A stretch of DNA of 64,000 nucleotides. Origin: Stigonema ocellatum SAG 48.90 = DSM 106950. GTDB lineage: Bacteria > Cyanobacteriota > Cyanobacteriia > Cyanobacteriales > Nostocaceae. The DNA lies in assembly GCA_016903675.1 (NCBI GenBank), contig JADQBA010000027.1:12006-76005 (forward strand), in the 5' to 3' direction. Positions 51,311 to 60,477 of this stretch are shown one piece after another; within the stretch, counting starts at the first letter, position 1; each line of letters starts with the position of its first letter. The position numbers and the translations under genes were made by a program. The notes beneath the pieces were generated by a model. That model was not told where the DNA came from and searched no databases. It saw nothing but the letters and a program-made list of their open reading frames with translations.

Positions 51311-51854
51311 GGCGACCTTTAAACCTATCAGTTAAGCCTTCTTTAAAGGTAATGCAAATGCATTGTCTTGTCAAGAATGTAATTCTGTTGCCGCTACTAT
51401 TGGTGTAATCTTTCGTTGTTACGATGTCCTTTTTGCAAGAAGTGAGAACCAACATCCGGTGTATCACTCTTTTACCCGCCCCTGAACGCTTACGTGGAAT
51501 CGAGCGATTTATGGTGCGAACATCTGAGGCAATTAAAACTCATTTTTTTAGCGCCCGTCGCCCAAAATGAAAAATCTTCAACTCATGCTCAAACAAAATT
51601 GCACCCAGAGCAGTAACACTCAGCGCAATACTGCTCGGATAAGCAAAAATTAGAAACCCGGTTTCTCAAAGAAACCGGGTTTCTGGCACCTCACGGGCAT
51701 CTCAAGAATCCTTAACCGAGCAGTATTGACACTCAGCGTTGTTGTCTGCTGACCATCCTTCATCCCCTCTTGTTCAAGGTGATCGCTGTTCAATGATACG
51801 ATTTTTCTATTGATTGCTACGATAGAATTACATTGTATTTTGAACATTTCTCAG
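51311..51854. other. gene-free region with a doubtful small ORF
   Basis: A plus-strand frame 51424-51570 (48 residues, MSFLQEVRTNIRCITLLPAP ... FFSARRPK) has no recognisable family and no clear ribosome binding site. A GAAACCCGGTTTC palindrome (51652-51684) and AGCAGTA/CAGTATTG pieces follow. The promoter of prlF-yhaV must lie at the left end. Confidence 0.45.
51652..51684. repeat. GAAACCCGGTTTC palindrome, copy 5
   Basis: AGAAACCCGGTTTCT then CAA then AGAAACCGGGTTTCT, identical to the 21467 copy including the loop. Confidence 0.8.
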
Positions 51855-52340
51855 ATGTCCGAGCAAGTAAAATACATAACAAATCAGCAGGGAGAACGAG
51901 TAGGGGTTTTGTTGGACTGGCATACCTATTCTCGACTTGCCAATCCATTAGCATTGGATGAGGAATGTTTGGTTGGTTTGAGTGTAGATGAGTTAAAAGC
52001 ACTGGCAAGTTGTAAATTGGCTGTGGCAGATCAAACTCATTTGGATGATTTAGTGGTGAGAAATGCAGAATCATCACTCTGCGCCGATGAGGTTGCTGAG
52101 TTAGATGACTTGTTGGCAAAGGCCGATCAATTAACAATTCTCAAAACTCGCGCCAGATATACGCTCTCAGTGCTTGTCCAAGGTAATAACGACAGCGTGA
52201 GTGTTTACATTCGGGTTGAGTTACAACGACAAATTCATGATCGCTTTGGTGAGTGCTGCGCCTATTGCCGGACAGCAGCTTGTGATTATGACTCTTCGTT
52301 GGTGCTAGCTGGCCCCTTTTGCGATCGCACAGTATTTTGA
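51855..52340 (+). CDS. small cyanobacterial antitoxin-like protein fused to an HNH stub
   Basis: Residues 1-110 (MSEQVKYITNQQGERVGVLL ... DQLTILKTRARYTL) look like the cyanobacterial small protein normally encoded just before an HNH nuclease. Here the frame runs on without a stop into VYIRVELQRQIHDRFGECCAYCRTA, the first residues of that HNH nuclease (with its zinc-ligand cysteines). The HNH core is lost because at about 52290 the sequence switches to a BREX brxB fragment in another frame. The start ATG at 51855 is preferred to the upstream ATT-rich extension from 51810. Confidence 0.6.
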   Translation: MSEQVKYITNQQGERVGVLLDWHTYSRLANPLALDEECLVGLSVDELKALASCKLAVADQTHLDDLVVRNAESSLCADEVAELDDLLAKADQLTILKTRARYTLSVLVQGNNDSVSVYIRVELQRQIHDRFGECCAYCRTAACDYDSSLVLAGPFCDRTVF

Positions 52341-52450
52341 ACAACTTACATCCAGTGCTGGACAAAATCCCTCTGGTTATGTTCTTTCCCGGTTCTTACG
52401 ATGGGCATGAACTACCCTTGTTTGACACATGGAAAACCATAGATTACTAA
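52292..52450 (+). pseudogene. brxB: C-terminal fragment of BREX protein BrxB (DUF1788)
   Basis: In a frame different from the upstream ORF the DNA reads LFVGASWPLLRSHSILNNLH, then PVLDKIPLVMFFPGSYDGHE and LPLFDTWKTIDY and a stop. This is the characteristic end of DUF1788/BrxB. The first two thirds are missing, so it is dead. Same orientation as the pglZ relic. Confidence 0.8.
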
Positions 52451-52644
52451 GCTGTTTCTAATAAAATTCTTTGTAAGGAACCAGGGCTTCTTTGACTGAG
52501 ATATAGTACTTCAATACCAACTACTTTGCCAGCAGCGTTGTAATCAAGAATAATTCCATCACTCACTTCTTCTGACTCTACAATAGCAGAATCATCCAGT
52601 CGCAAATACAATGCATCATCTTCTTTATGAACAACTAGTTTCAT
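52447..52644 (-). CDS. DUF2283 domain-containing protein
   Basis: The 65-residue protein is a complete DUF2283: MKLVVHKEDDALYLRLDDSA, then ESEEVSDGIILDYNAAGKVVGIEVLYLS. Such small beta proteins are abundant in cyanobacteria and often sit in toxin-antitoxin pairs, but no partner toxin (such as DUF4258) is adjacent here. It converges with the brxB relic, with a 4-bp overlap. Confidence 0.88.
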   Translation of the reverse strand: MKLVVHKEDDALYLRLDDSAIVESEEVSDGIILDYNAAGKVVGIEVLYLSQRSPGSLQRILLETA

Positions 52645-52684
52645 TTTGCTGGTTCATTTTTACGATTATAACACCCTGTATACA

Positions 52685-55600
52685 TTATGGTATAGGTTTC
52701 AGCGCTTCTTCTACCTCAAAGTAAGGCAAAACAACATAGTGGTGATCCGCGTGTCCCTGTTCACGTGCATTTTGAAAAAACTGATCATCTCGCTCTACAC
52801 GAAAGATAGTATGACCCCTGACAACTAAATGTTGATTAGGATGAAGAAAATACTGCAGCTGCTCTTTTCCTTTATTAGAGAGAACAGCTACAGCACCACC
52901 ACTTAAATTGCCATTCTCTAGATCATTGCAAGAAACATTATTTTGAAAGTAAAGATGCCCCCATTCACGAGCATAAGCTTTTATCCGTCTTTGTCCGAAT
53001 TGGTTTGTAACCATCTGCTGACTTAAAAATAAGTCTCTCGGATCGAGAAACCATTGATAGCGAATCCTGGGAGGCAAATTAACTTGAGCTATTTGAACAT
53101 TCTGAATATATTGATTAGGTTGAGAAGAGTTCATGCTATTGAAAACATCCAATAATATTGGGTGTCTTGAATGCCTATTCTTGCTGAAGAGTATATATAA
53201 TTCCTCCTTTGCTCTTGTGAATCCTACGTACAACTCCTTAGCACGACTTTCTAGGTTATTGCTATCTACAAAACCATCTTCCAACACAAAAACGTGACTA
53301 AATTCTGAACCTTTGGCACTATGAAAGGTAGATAGAATCACCTGCCCAGGTCGTACAGGACGAGCTTCTTCTAAGAGGTATACTATATCCTCTTGTGTCA
53401 TCTGTGAACAACCTTCCAAAGCGTGTAGCAATGATGACCAAGCAGCATCGCGATCGCTATAACCCAATTCTTGGCGTAAGTCTTCAAGATGGGCTTGGGG
53501 GTTAGAAATATACAGATTAGGTTGTTCCCGTAATCGTTGTAGGACTGCTTGACCCACGCAGCTCTTGATAGGACGTAAATTATCTTGCGTGTTGTATAAC
53601 TGGTAAGCAATATCTTGGTCGTTTCCCCAAAGATTTCGCAAAACATGCTGTAAAAAACGCAGGTCTTCCCAGCGATGTGCCAAAACTGCTATTTTTTCTT
53701 TCTGAATTTCACCAGGTCGAGTCAAAATTTCGGCTATTTTTTCAGCAATCCACTCAGCTGCATCGTACAAATGTCGATACTCTCCCCAAAACACGTTTCC
53801 GGGCTGCTGATTGTTAACAGCCTGTATTTTTTCGTTGACTCCCTTAAGTCGGTTTATTGGAGTGATCGCCCTTTCGATAAAATAATTAGCAAACTCGACA
53901 ATAGTTGGGCGAGAGCGATAATTTTCCACTAAAGGAATTACATCTTCTTCTCGTATTTTGTAATCTTGACGGAAACGGCGAATAAACTCTATCTTTGCAC
54001 CCCTCCATTCGTACAAGTTTTGGTCATCATCACCCACAGCCATTAAGAAGCTTTTTTGGCTTTCCTCTTCATCCTGATGGTCAAATCCAGCTAATCGGGT
54101 AATTATGTCATATTGTAATTTATCAATATCTTGGTACTCGTCCACCAAAATATATTGGTATCCTGGATGGTTTTCTTGAAGATGGCTAATAGCTTGCTCT
54201 AATAACCACCTAAAACACGCCTCACCTCTAATTTCTTTGGGAACATCACATCTTCTAAGTCCTGTCAGTTTAGCTGCAAGTGCATGAAAAGTTAAAGCAT
54301 CTACCAGTGTTCCACGCTTACCTAAAAGTTGGTGCAACCGTTTCCGCACCTCAGCTGCTGCTGTGCGGTTATAAGCCAAAACTAGAATACGTTCTGGTGG
54401 AACACCTCTCGCTGATACCAAATAAGCTACACGGCTTACAATTGTGTGGGTTTTACCCGAACCTGGTCCCGCCAGTACCAATAATGCACGACTTTGATCG
54501 TCTGTAACAATCCGCTTTTGGGTTGGATTGAGATTTTCTAAAATCTTTTCCACAAGTGGTGAATTCTTACGTATTTCTCCGTAACTTTGATAAAATTCAT
54601 CCAAAGAAAGGGTAAAGTAATCTTCTAATATTTGAATGAGTTGTTTTGGTTCTTTTTTATCTTGCATTGCAGCCTCTAAGACTTGACGCATAATGTGAGT
54701 GCGTTTATCTCGCTGTTCATAGTGCTTATCGAGAGGAGGGTACACGTTTTTAGACCAATTTTTTCCCTTTCCTGGAATCAATCGGTAAAGCATGACATTA
54801 CCCAAATCTCCTCTCCCCAAAACAACTACCCCTAGACGTTGCATGAAAGCTAAAACTTCTAAAAGGTCTACTTCTGGATATTTACAACTATCGATGCGTG
54901 TTTCTAATTCTGCTAAATCAAGAAGTTGGCTATCTTCAGGCTTCCATTTTTTGTCCTTAAATAACTTATCTATAATTTTCTCAACATAGTCAATTTCTTG
55001 CCATTTTTTCTCCCAAGTTTTGTTTGCTATCTCTAACCACTGAGTTAGCGTTTTTTCTTGTTCTAGGAATAGGCGAGTTCTCTCACGACTTTCTTTAGTG
55101 TAATAAGCTAATTTGAGTTGAGTTAAAATCTTCAGAGCATATGCAATACGTGCTTTTTTACCTATTTTTTCTTCTAAAGCTTCTACATGAAGCAATACAG
55201 ATTTTTCTTCATCTATTTCTGGTGATTCTGACTGGAGCCAATCCAAAAAAATTTGAGTATTTAATTTAAAATTTTTTAGTTTATCTTTACATTGCTTTTC
55301 AAATCTAAAAGCAATTTTGTATTCCCAATTTGCTAAACCTAGCTTAACCAATTGGCGCACAGTCTTAATTACAGATGGAGGCGAAATTTCCGTTACTAGA
55401 GATACCTCCCGTACATCTAGTTGAATACTACTTTGAAGTTTTATAAACCCAATATCAAATAAGAACAGAGCTAACTTATTAGCATCGTCGCTTAATTTAC
55501 CAATTTCTTCTGAGTTAAGTTCCCGTTTCAAGTAAATATTCAGGTAGCAAGGGTAAGATTCTCCTTCCCGTATCAATTCATCTTTTTCCAAATAGAAGAT

Positions 55601-57772
55601 AGCGACCCGTGCTTGAGTCTCTAATATTTCTAAATCTTCTGGCTCTTCTAAAGATAAAGGTTTCGCTAAATCCAAAGTACTTATCCAAGCTTCTTTAGTT
55701 TTTAGTAGGGGTCGAATTAAATTCCAGCAACTTCTGAGAGATTGACAACTAATTCGCGATCGCCCTTGTTGCTCAAATATCCAGTTAAAATCATCTTGAT
55801 GCCAAAACAGATAAGCTGAACCTTTTTCCCCCTCGTTACGGGCAAGCCTACCAATTTCTTGTAAGTAAGCTTCTGGGGTAGCAGGCGGCGCAACATGAAT
55901 GACAGTGTGGATGCCTTCTCGGTCAATACCCATACCAAAAGCGTTAGTTGCGACTACTACTTCTATGTTTCCGGCTTTAAAATCTTCAATGACCTGCTGT
56001 TTGTTAGAAATGCGGGAGTGGAAATAGGTTGTTTTAAAGCCAGCTTGATTAAGTTGCTCTGCATATTTTTGTGTCATACGGCGAGTAGGAACATAAACAA
56101 TAGCAACACCCAAACCCAAATTAGGATACTTTTCTATATATTCTTTTTGCTGTTTTTTCAGATAATCTATGGTCTTCTTCAGTCGCTGTGAGTCTGGGAT
56201 GTCATCAAGTGACTTAGGTCTTTCCACAATTTCTATATGAGGTTTGATTTCCTCACGCCATTGAAAAGATTTTCCATCAAGTGGCAAACGCTTTAAAGAA
56301 CCTGAGCATAATCCGTCAAGTTTTTTTACAGCTTCCTCCAGGTCTTCAACCACTTTGAGTGTTGCCGTAGCTGTGACAAAACCCCAACGAATAGAAGTAT
56401 TCTGTCGATTTTTGTAAAATTCCTGAAGACTTTCGGCAATTCGTAAAAAGTCTGGTCGAAAATCATATCCCCACTGAGACAAAGTGTGAGCCTCATCAAG
56501 TACCCACAGATGAGGAAGACGATGTTTAAGAATACGTTGAATTGTTGGTTGCCGCAATCGTTCAGGAGATAAATAGAGAATATCTACTTGTCCATTCCAA
56601 AGGGCTTCTATAATACGGCGTTGTTCTTCAAGGCACTGTGTTCCTGTCAGTAGTTCTACCCGTTCAGCATACTCATATCGTTCTTGCTTTATCAGTTTAT
56701 CTTTCAAATTTTGTACTTGATCTGCCATCAATGCTTGAAGGGGAGAAACAATGATAGACAAACCTCGATAATACTTGGAAAGGATCAGGGCTGGAAGTTG
56801 GAAAATTACACTTTTACCTCCTCCTGTGGGCAAGATCCCTAAGGGAACTGTCTCTCTTTTTAGCAGTGCTTGGACAATTTCTAGTTGATGCGTGCGAAAT
56901 GTGTCAAAGCCAAAGAACTGTTTTAGTTCCTTTGAAAGTTTATCTCCATCCAATGGAAGTGGAAATGCATTTTTTTCAGCTTCACCAAAGCTTGGAAATT
57001 CACACTCTAACCAATTTGGGCGGCGAACTTCAGACTCATTGAACTGATATAACCAATTTAGAAAAACTACTGCTCCTAAATTGCCAATTTCCCTTGGTAA
57101 ATTGATGAGATAATTCTGCAAATCTTCAATATTTAATCCTTGGTGATGCTGCTGAAGATTTTGCCAGCATTCCCATTGCTCAGAAGCTTGTACATAATCA
57201 GGAATTATTTGACGGGGATAACCTTGAGGAAGTAATCGCCATGCCCAGTGACGTACAATTACAGGTAATTCATAGCGTTGCTGATAAATACTTGTATAAA
57301 TATTATAACTTTCCCAAGCATCTTCTAATGGGTCACTAAGTCCTAATTCTTCACGATATACTTTATTCAGTTTATGTGTTGTTTTACCTGGAAAAAACAA
57401 ATTAGATAGTTCTAAGGTATCGCAGATTTTTTCTTGTAGTGTATCTGGTTGCTCGCGTCCAACTGATTTATACAGTTCTGGTATATCGTGGCGACGAATA
57501 TTATGTCCTACAATGACCTCAGCTTTTTCAATGCAGTCTAAAAGGGAATTCAATTGATTCTTGTTCGGATTTTCAATGAGAGCAGTGTCTTCTACAGCTA
57601 CTAAAGCTACTTTGTAAATATCCCATTTATTCTGTTGCGTTACTTTTCGTTCAATATCTAGCAAAATCCAGCCGGATGGAAGTGAATTCTTACATTTATC
57701 AATAAGTGATGTGTTGGAGTTTGCACCGCTAAATGAAAAAGTCATGAGTATACTGGGTTCTCTTGTTGACAA
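52685..57772 (-). CDS. exonuclease-RecQ-UvrD fusion helicase
   Basis: The 1695-residue protein has three enzymes in a row. About 30-200: a DEDD-type 3'-5' exonuclease (ILLDIERK, IVGHNIRRHDIPEL). About 285-680: RecQ-type helicase, Walker A LPTGGGKS (near 315), DEAH (LWVLDEAHTLSQWGYD, near 425) and ATNAFGMGIDR. About 1090-1530: a UvrD/Rep-like helicase, LAGPGSGKTHTIVSRV (near 1104), VDEYQDID (near 1211), VGDDDQNLYEWRGA and LYVGFTRAKEELYIL. All motifs are intact. Domain combination suggests unwinding and degradation of aberrant or foreign DNA. No partner gene lies on the same strand. Confidence 0.88.
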   Translation of the reverse strand: MSTREPSILMTFSFSGANSNTSLIDKCKNSLPSGWILLDIERKVTQQNKWDIYKVALVAVEDTALIENPNKNQLNSLLDCIEKAEVIVGHNIRRHDIPELYKSVGREQPDTLQEKICDTLELSNLFFPGKTTHKLNKVYREELGLSDPLEDAWESYNIYTSIYQQRYELPVIVRHWAWRLLPQGYPRQIIPDYVQASEQWECWQNLQQHHQGLNIEDLQNYLINLPREIGNLGAVVFLNWLYQFNESEVRRPNWLECEFPSFGEAEKNAFPLPLDGDKLSKELKQFFGFDTFRTHQLEIVQALLKRETVPLGILPTGGGKSVIFQLPALILSKYYRGLSIIVSPLQALMADQVQNLKDKLIKQERYEYAERVELLTGTQCLEEQRRIIEALWNGQVDILYLSPERLRQPTIQRILKHRLPHLWVLDEAHTLSQWGYDFRPDFLRIAESLQEFYKNRQNTSIRWGFVTATATLKVVEDLEEAVKKLDGLCSGSLKRLPLDGKSFQWREEIKPHIEIVERPKSLDDIPDSQRLKKTIDYLKKQQKEYIEKYPNLGLGVAIVYVPTRRMTQKYAEQLNQAGFKTTYFHSRISNKQQVIEDFKAGNIEVVVATNAFGMGIDREGIHTVIHVAPPATPEAYLQEIGRLARNEGEKGSAYLFWHQDDFNWIFEQQGRSRISCQSLRSCWNLIRPLLKTKEAWISTLDLAKPLSLEEPEDLEILETQARVAIFYLEKDELIREGESYPCYLNIYLKRELNSEEIGKLSDDANKLALFLFDIGFIKLQSSIQLDVREVSLVTEISPPSVIKTVRQLVKLGLANWEYKIAFRFEKQCKDKLKNFKLNTQIFLDWLQSESPEIDEEKSVLLHVEALEEKIGKKARIAYALKILTQLKLAYYTKESRERTRLFLEQEKTLTQWLEIANKTWEKKWQEIDYVEKIIDKLFKDKKWKPEDSQLLDLAELETRIDSCKYPEVDLLEVLAFMQRLGVVVLGRGDLGNVMLYRLIPGKGKNWSKNVYPPLDKHYEQRDKRTHIMRQVLEAAMQDKKEPKQLIQILEDYFTLSLDEFYQSYGEIRKNSPLVEKILENLNPTQKRIVTDDQSRALLVLAGPGSGKTHTIVSRVAYLVSARGVPPERILVLAYNRTAAAEVRKRLHQLLGKRGTLVDALTFHALAAKLTGLRRCDVPKEIRGEACFRWLLEQAISHLQENHPGYQYILVDEYQDIDKLQYDIITRLAGFDHQDEEESQKSFLMAVGDDDQNLYEWRGAKIEFIRRFRQDYKIREEDVIPLVENYRSRPTIVEFANYFIERAITPINRLKGVNEKIQAVNNQQPGNVFWGEYRHLYDAAEWIAEKIAEILTRPGEIQKEKIAVLAHRWEDLRFLQHVLRNLWGNDQDIAYQLYNTQDNLRPIKSCVGQAVLQRLREQPNLYISNPQAHLEDLRQELGYSDRDAAWSSLLHALEGCSQMTQEDIVYLLEEARPVRPGQVILSTFHSAKGSEFSHVFVLEDGFVDSNNLESRAKELYVGFTRAKEELYILFSKNRHSRHPILLDVFNSMNSSQPNQYIQNVQIAQVNLPPRIRYQWFLDPRDLFLSQQMVTNQFGQRRIKAYAREWGHLYFQNNVSCNDLENGNLSGGAVAVLSNKGKEQLQYFLHPNQHLVVRGHTIFRVERDDQFFQNAREQGHADHHYVVLPYFEVEEALKPIP

Positions 57773-58448
57773 TCTGTAACTATGCTCGAAAAAGAATACC
57801 TTATTCCTTCTTAATATTTAGAGTTCCCAGTTTTGACAAAAAAACTAACACAGTTATAACTTATACTGAGTCTATATAAAAATGCATATAAGAATCAGAC
57901 TTGATTCTTACTAAGTATACTGAGGAATAAACTTTTCTATTACTGAAATCAATTGTGAAGGGAATGTAATCTGGAATATCTCCACAAGAGGGGGTAAGAG
58001 ACTTCCAAGGTGCGATTCATTGATGACTGAACGCCTTATGACTAATAAGTTATCCAGGAAGTACTTCTGCACTTTTTTACGTCAAACACAGGTGCCAAAA
58101 ACGCCTAGATTGGCGCATCACAGGATAAATCCGCAAATTTCAACAATGCCGTTGACGCTTCGCCAATAATTTGTCGCTCTTGTACATTCGCAAATTAGAC
58201 CTTACACTACTTGCTGCATTCCGGCGATCGCGTCCGTGTCGTCCAGTGGAACTAGACCCACAAGTCCTCTCTATACTGTTCCAGTCCCTTAAAATGGACG
58301 CCCCTGAGTTTGGATTAGCTTATTCTTGAATCCACAAATCAGTAGATATAGCATTAACAATTCACAAAGTCGCAAAATATACTAAGTACTACAAAACCGC
58401 CAAATTTGGCGGTTTTGTGTTTGTGTTTGCGTACACTAACTTAATTCT
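57773..58448. other. intergenic region holding transposon-end-like sequence and a palindrome
   Basis: Divergent promoters for the helicase and the second nuclease-ParA gene must lie here. Two abutting pieces resemble Tn7-type ends: AATAATTTGTCGCTCTTGTA (58167-58186 area) and TGTACATTCGCAAATTAGAC (58181-58200). A perfect 28-bp palindrome is at 58391-58418. Confidence 0.55.
58391..58418. promoter_or_regulatory. perfect 28-bp palindrome before the nuclease-ParA gene
   Basis: ACAAAACCGCCAAA and its complement TTTGGCGGTTTTGT meet without a loop. It ends 30 bp before the ATG at 58449. It may be an operator or centromere-like site for the partition pair, or an attenuator hairpin. Confidence 0.55.
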
Positions 58449-59792
58449 ATGAGCTTTTCCTCGATTAGACAAGCACTGCTGGATCTTCCAGATGCTGCAC
58501 CAGAACCGATGGTTTGTAGCGTCTTTATTTCAGAGCTACTGAAGCTCTTGGGTTTTAACAAAACGGAAATTATTCCACAATTTACTACCGGAAACGGTGG
58601 TGATGCCGTCGATTATGCAGCTCGTAAAAACTCGGACGGCGATATCTTTATCAACACAAAATCCAATCCATACCTACTGCTAGAGGCAAAAGGTAGGAAT
58701 ATTAATCTAAGCCCAGGCTCAGCACCGTACAAATCAGCAGTTAAACAAATTGAAAATTATTTACTTGCTCCAAACTGCAAATTTGTTCAATGGGGACTCA
58801 TTGCTAACGCTGACCGCATCCAGTTGTTTAGAAAGCACGGTAAAATTATCCATCCTGCGCTCCCCTGCTTGGAAGTTACGTCAGACAACGTAGATAAAAT
58901 TGTCTCGGTGGTTAAGCAGAAAATAGAGGAGCCACGAAAAGCACTTACCGTAGCTGTTTACAACAACAAGGGTGGGGTAGGGAAGACCACAACTGCTGTT
59001 AACTTAGCAGCTATGTTAACAGCACTAGGAAAACGAACACTCATTGTTGACTTTGACCCTAACCAGCGAGACTTAACTACTTCATTGGGTTTAAAGCCAA
59101 AGGAAGATGCCTTATACTCTTGGTTAGTGAATAAGAATGATGTGCCATCTAATTTGATCGATGCTTGTAAATTCACAAGTAAATCAGGACTTGCATGGCA
59201 AATTGATGTTATTTCTAGTGACGAGAAACTTCAAGGTCTTGAAGAAGACAGGCTACGTCAGCTGATAAGCATCAATAGACTAAAACAGGTACTATATCCG
59301 CACAGCGAGAAATACGACTATATCTTGATTGACTCTCCACCAAACTGGAGATTCTTTAGCCAGAGCGCAGTTTATGCAGCAGATGTGGTTTTGATTCCCA
59401 CTAAGCATAACAGTATTTTTTCACTGGAAAACGCCGCAACTGCCATTGGACGATTTATTCGGGAAATTCAAAACCAGAGAAAAGATGGTGGACCGATCGC
59501 CCTACCCATTTTTTACAACGGTGAGTCTATCACCGACACTGGGAGACGCACTGCGGAGGAGGCGATAGACGAAATCATTATACGAGCCAAAAAACACGCA
59601 GTTCGTCCTATTGACCTCACACCATACTTTTACCCAAAATCTACTCCGGCTAAAGTTAACCGCCACATTTTTGAAATTCCCAGTTACGCACATATTGCAG
59701 GCGCTGCGTTTACTCGCGTACCGGCTGCTTACAAAAACAAGACTGCCAGTGAGTATTATCTGGCACTAGCTAAAGAATACTTTTTGCAGTAA
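58449..59792 (+). CDS. HsdR-N/PD-(D/E)xK nuclease-ParA ATPase fusion
   Basis: Residues 1-160 resemble the N-terminal domain of type I restriction HsdR: SVFISELLKLLGF, then Asp55 (DAVDYA) and the LLLEAKG motif (Glu79, Lys81), giving a plausible PD-(D/E)xK active site, and LIANADRIQLFRKHG. Residues 165-447 are a ParA ATPase with NNKGGVGKTTTAVNLA (Walker A 174-181), LIVDFDPNQRDLTTSLG and YDYILIDSPPNWRF. Proteins of this type are, to my memory, plasmid partition ATPases of cyanobacteria. It forms an operon with the next gene (10 bp gap). Confidence 0.85.
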   Translation: MSFSSIRQALLDLPDAAPEPMVCSVFISELLKLLGFNKTEIIPQFTTGNGGDAVDYAARKNSDGDIFINTKSNPYLLLEAKGRNINLSPGSAPYKSAVKQIENYLLAPNCKFVQWGLIANADRIQLFRKHGKIIHPALPCLEVTSDNVDKIVSVVKQKIEEPRKALTVAVYNNKGGVGKTTTAVNLAAMLTALGKRTLIVDFDPNQRDLTTSLGLKPKEDALYSWLVNKNDVPSNLIDACKFTSKSGLAWQIDVISSDEKLQGLEEDRLRQLISINRLKQVLYPHSEKYDYILIDSPPNWRFFSQSAVYAADVVLIPTKHNSIFSLENAATAIGRFIREIQNQRKDGGPIALPIFYNGESITDTGRRTAEEAIDEIIIRAKKHAVRPIDLTPYFYPKSTPAKVNRHIFEIPSYAHIAGAAFTRVPAAYKNKTASEYYLALAKEYFLQ

Positions 59793-59802
59793 GAGGTGAG
59801 AT

Positions 59803-60477
59803 ATGAGTTTGAGCAACGTTGGAAACTTGATGTGCCTCTACATGAATGAAATCAGACCCACTAAAGGTACGGACGCACCAGAATTTTTGGTTAAAGCAGC
59901 CGCAAAAGCGCTGATTGAGTCAGGCGATCGCAACTGGGTGCCGGTGATTGTTAAAGAAGTTGGTGAAGACGAGTATGAAGTCATTGGCAATTCATTTGTT
60001 TATGCGACAGCGAATGAGGCTGGACTAGAAAAAGTCTGGTGCATTGTCACGGATAGCAGCGAGAGAACCGAAGTGTTAACTCAGATCTTAACTAGTGAGT
60101 TAGTTCCTAAAATTAACCTGTCAACCGCAACCAGAGACGAAATCAAAGCAGCATTGCAGTACCTCATTGAAAAACCCAACAGTGAGTTAACAGGCGTGAA
60201 ACTGGCGATCGCCACAAATCGCCTTGATGAAGCGCAGCGCAAGTACTGGAGTGACCTGGAGCCGATTACAAAGCTAAAATGTGGCATCACTAAAGGGAAA
60301 AAGCTGGATGCACTGTATACAGTTTTCTACTTAACCCCTGAGCCTACTCCACAAGTTGCAACCCCAGTAAACGCATTGACGATTACACAATTAAGAGAAA
60401 TGGCAAAAAAACAGGGAATTCCCGGATACACCAAGAAGAAAAAGCAAGAGTTAGTTGCCCTGCTTGACGTAGGTTAA
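59803..60477 (+). CDS. ParB-like partner with Rho_N/SAP-like tail
   Basis: The 224-residue protein has an N-terminal part like the ParB/sulfiredoxin nuclease fold (LIESGDRNWVPVIVKEVGEDEYEVIGNSFVYATANEAGL), a central helical region and a C-terminal Rho_N/SAP module (ALTITQLREMAKKQGIPGYTKKKKQELVALL). The head fits partition partners that load on DNA and the tail fits non-specific nucleic-acid binding. It lies 10 bp after the nuclease-ParA gene. Start ATG at 59803 has GAGGTGAG upstream. Confidence 0.7.
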   Translation: MSLSNVGNLMCLYMNEIRPTKGTDAPEFLVKAAAKALIESGDRNWVPVIVKEVGEDEYEVIGNSFVYATANEAGLEKVWCIVTDSSERTEVLTQILTSELVPKINLSTATRDEIKAALQYLIEKPNSELTGVKLAIATNRLDEAQRKYWSDLEPITKLKCGITKGKKLDALYTVFYLTPEPTPQVATPVNALTITQLREMAKKQGIPGYTKKKKQELVALLDVG

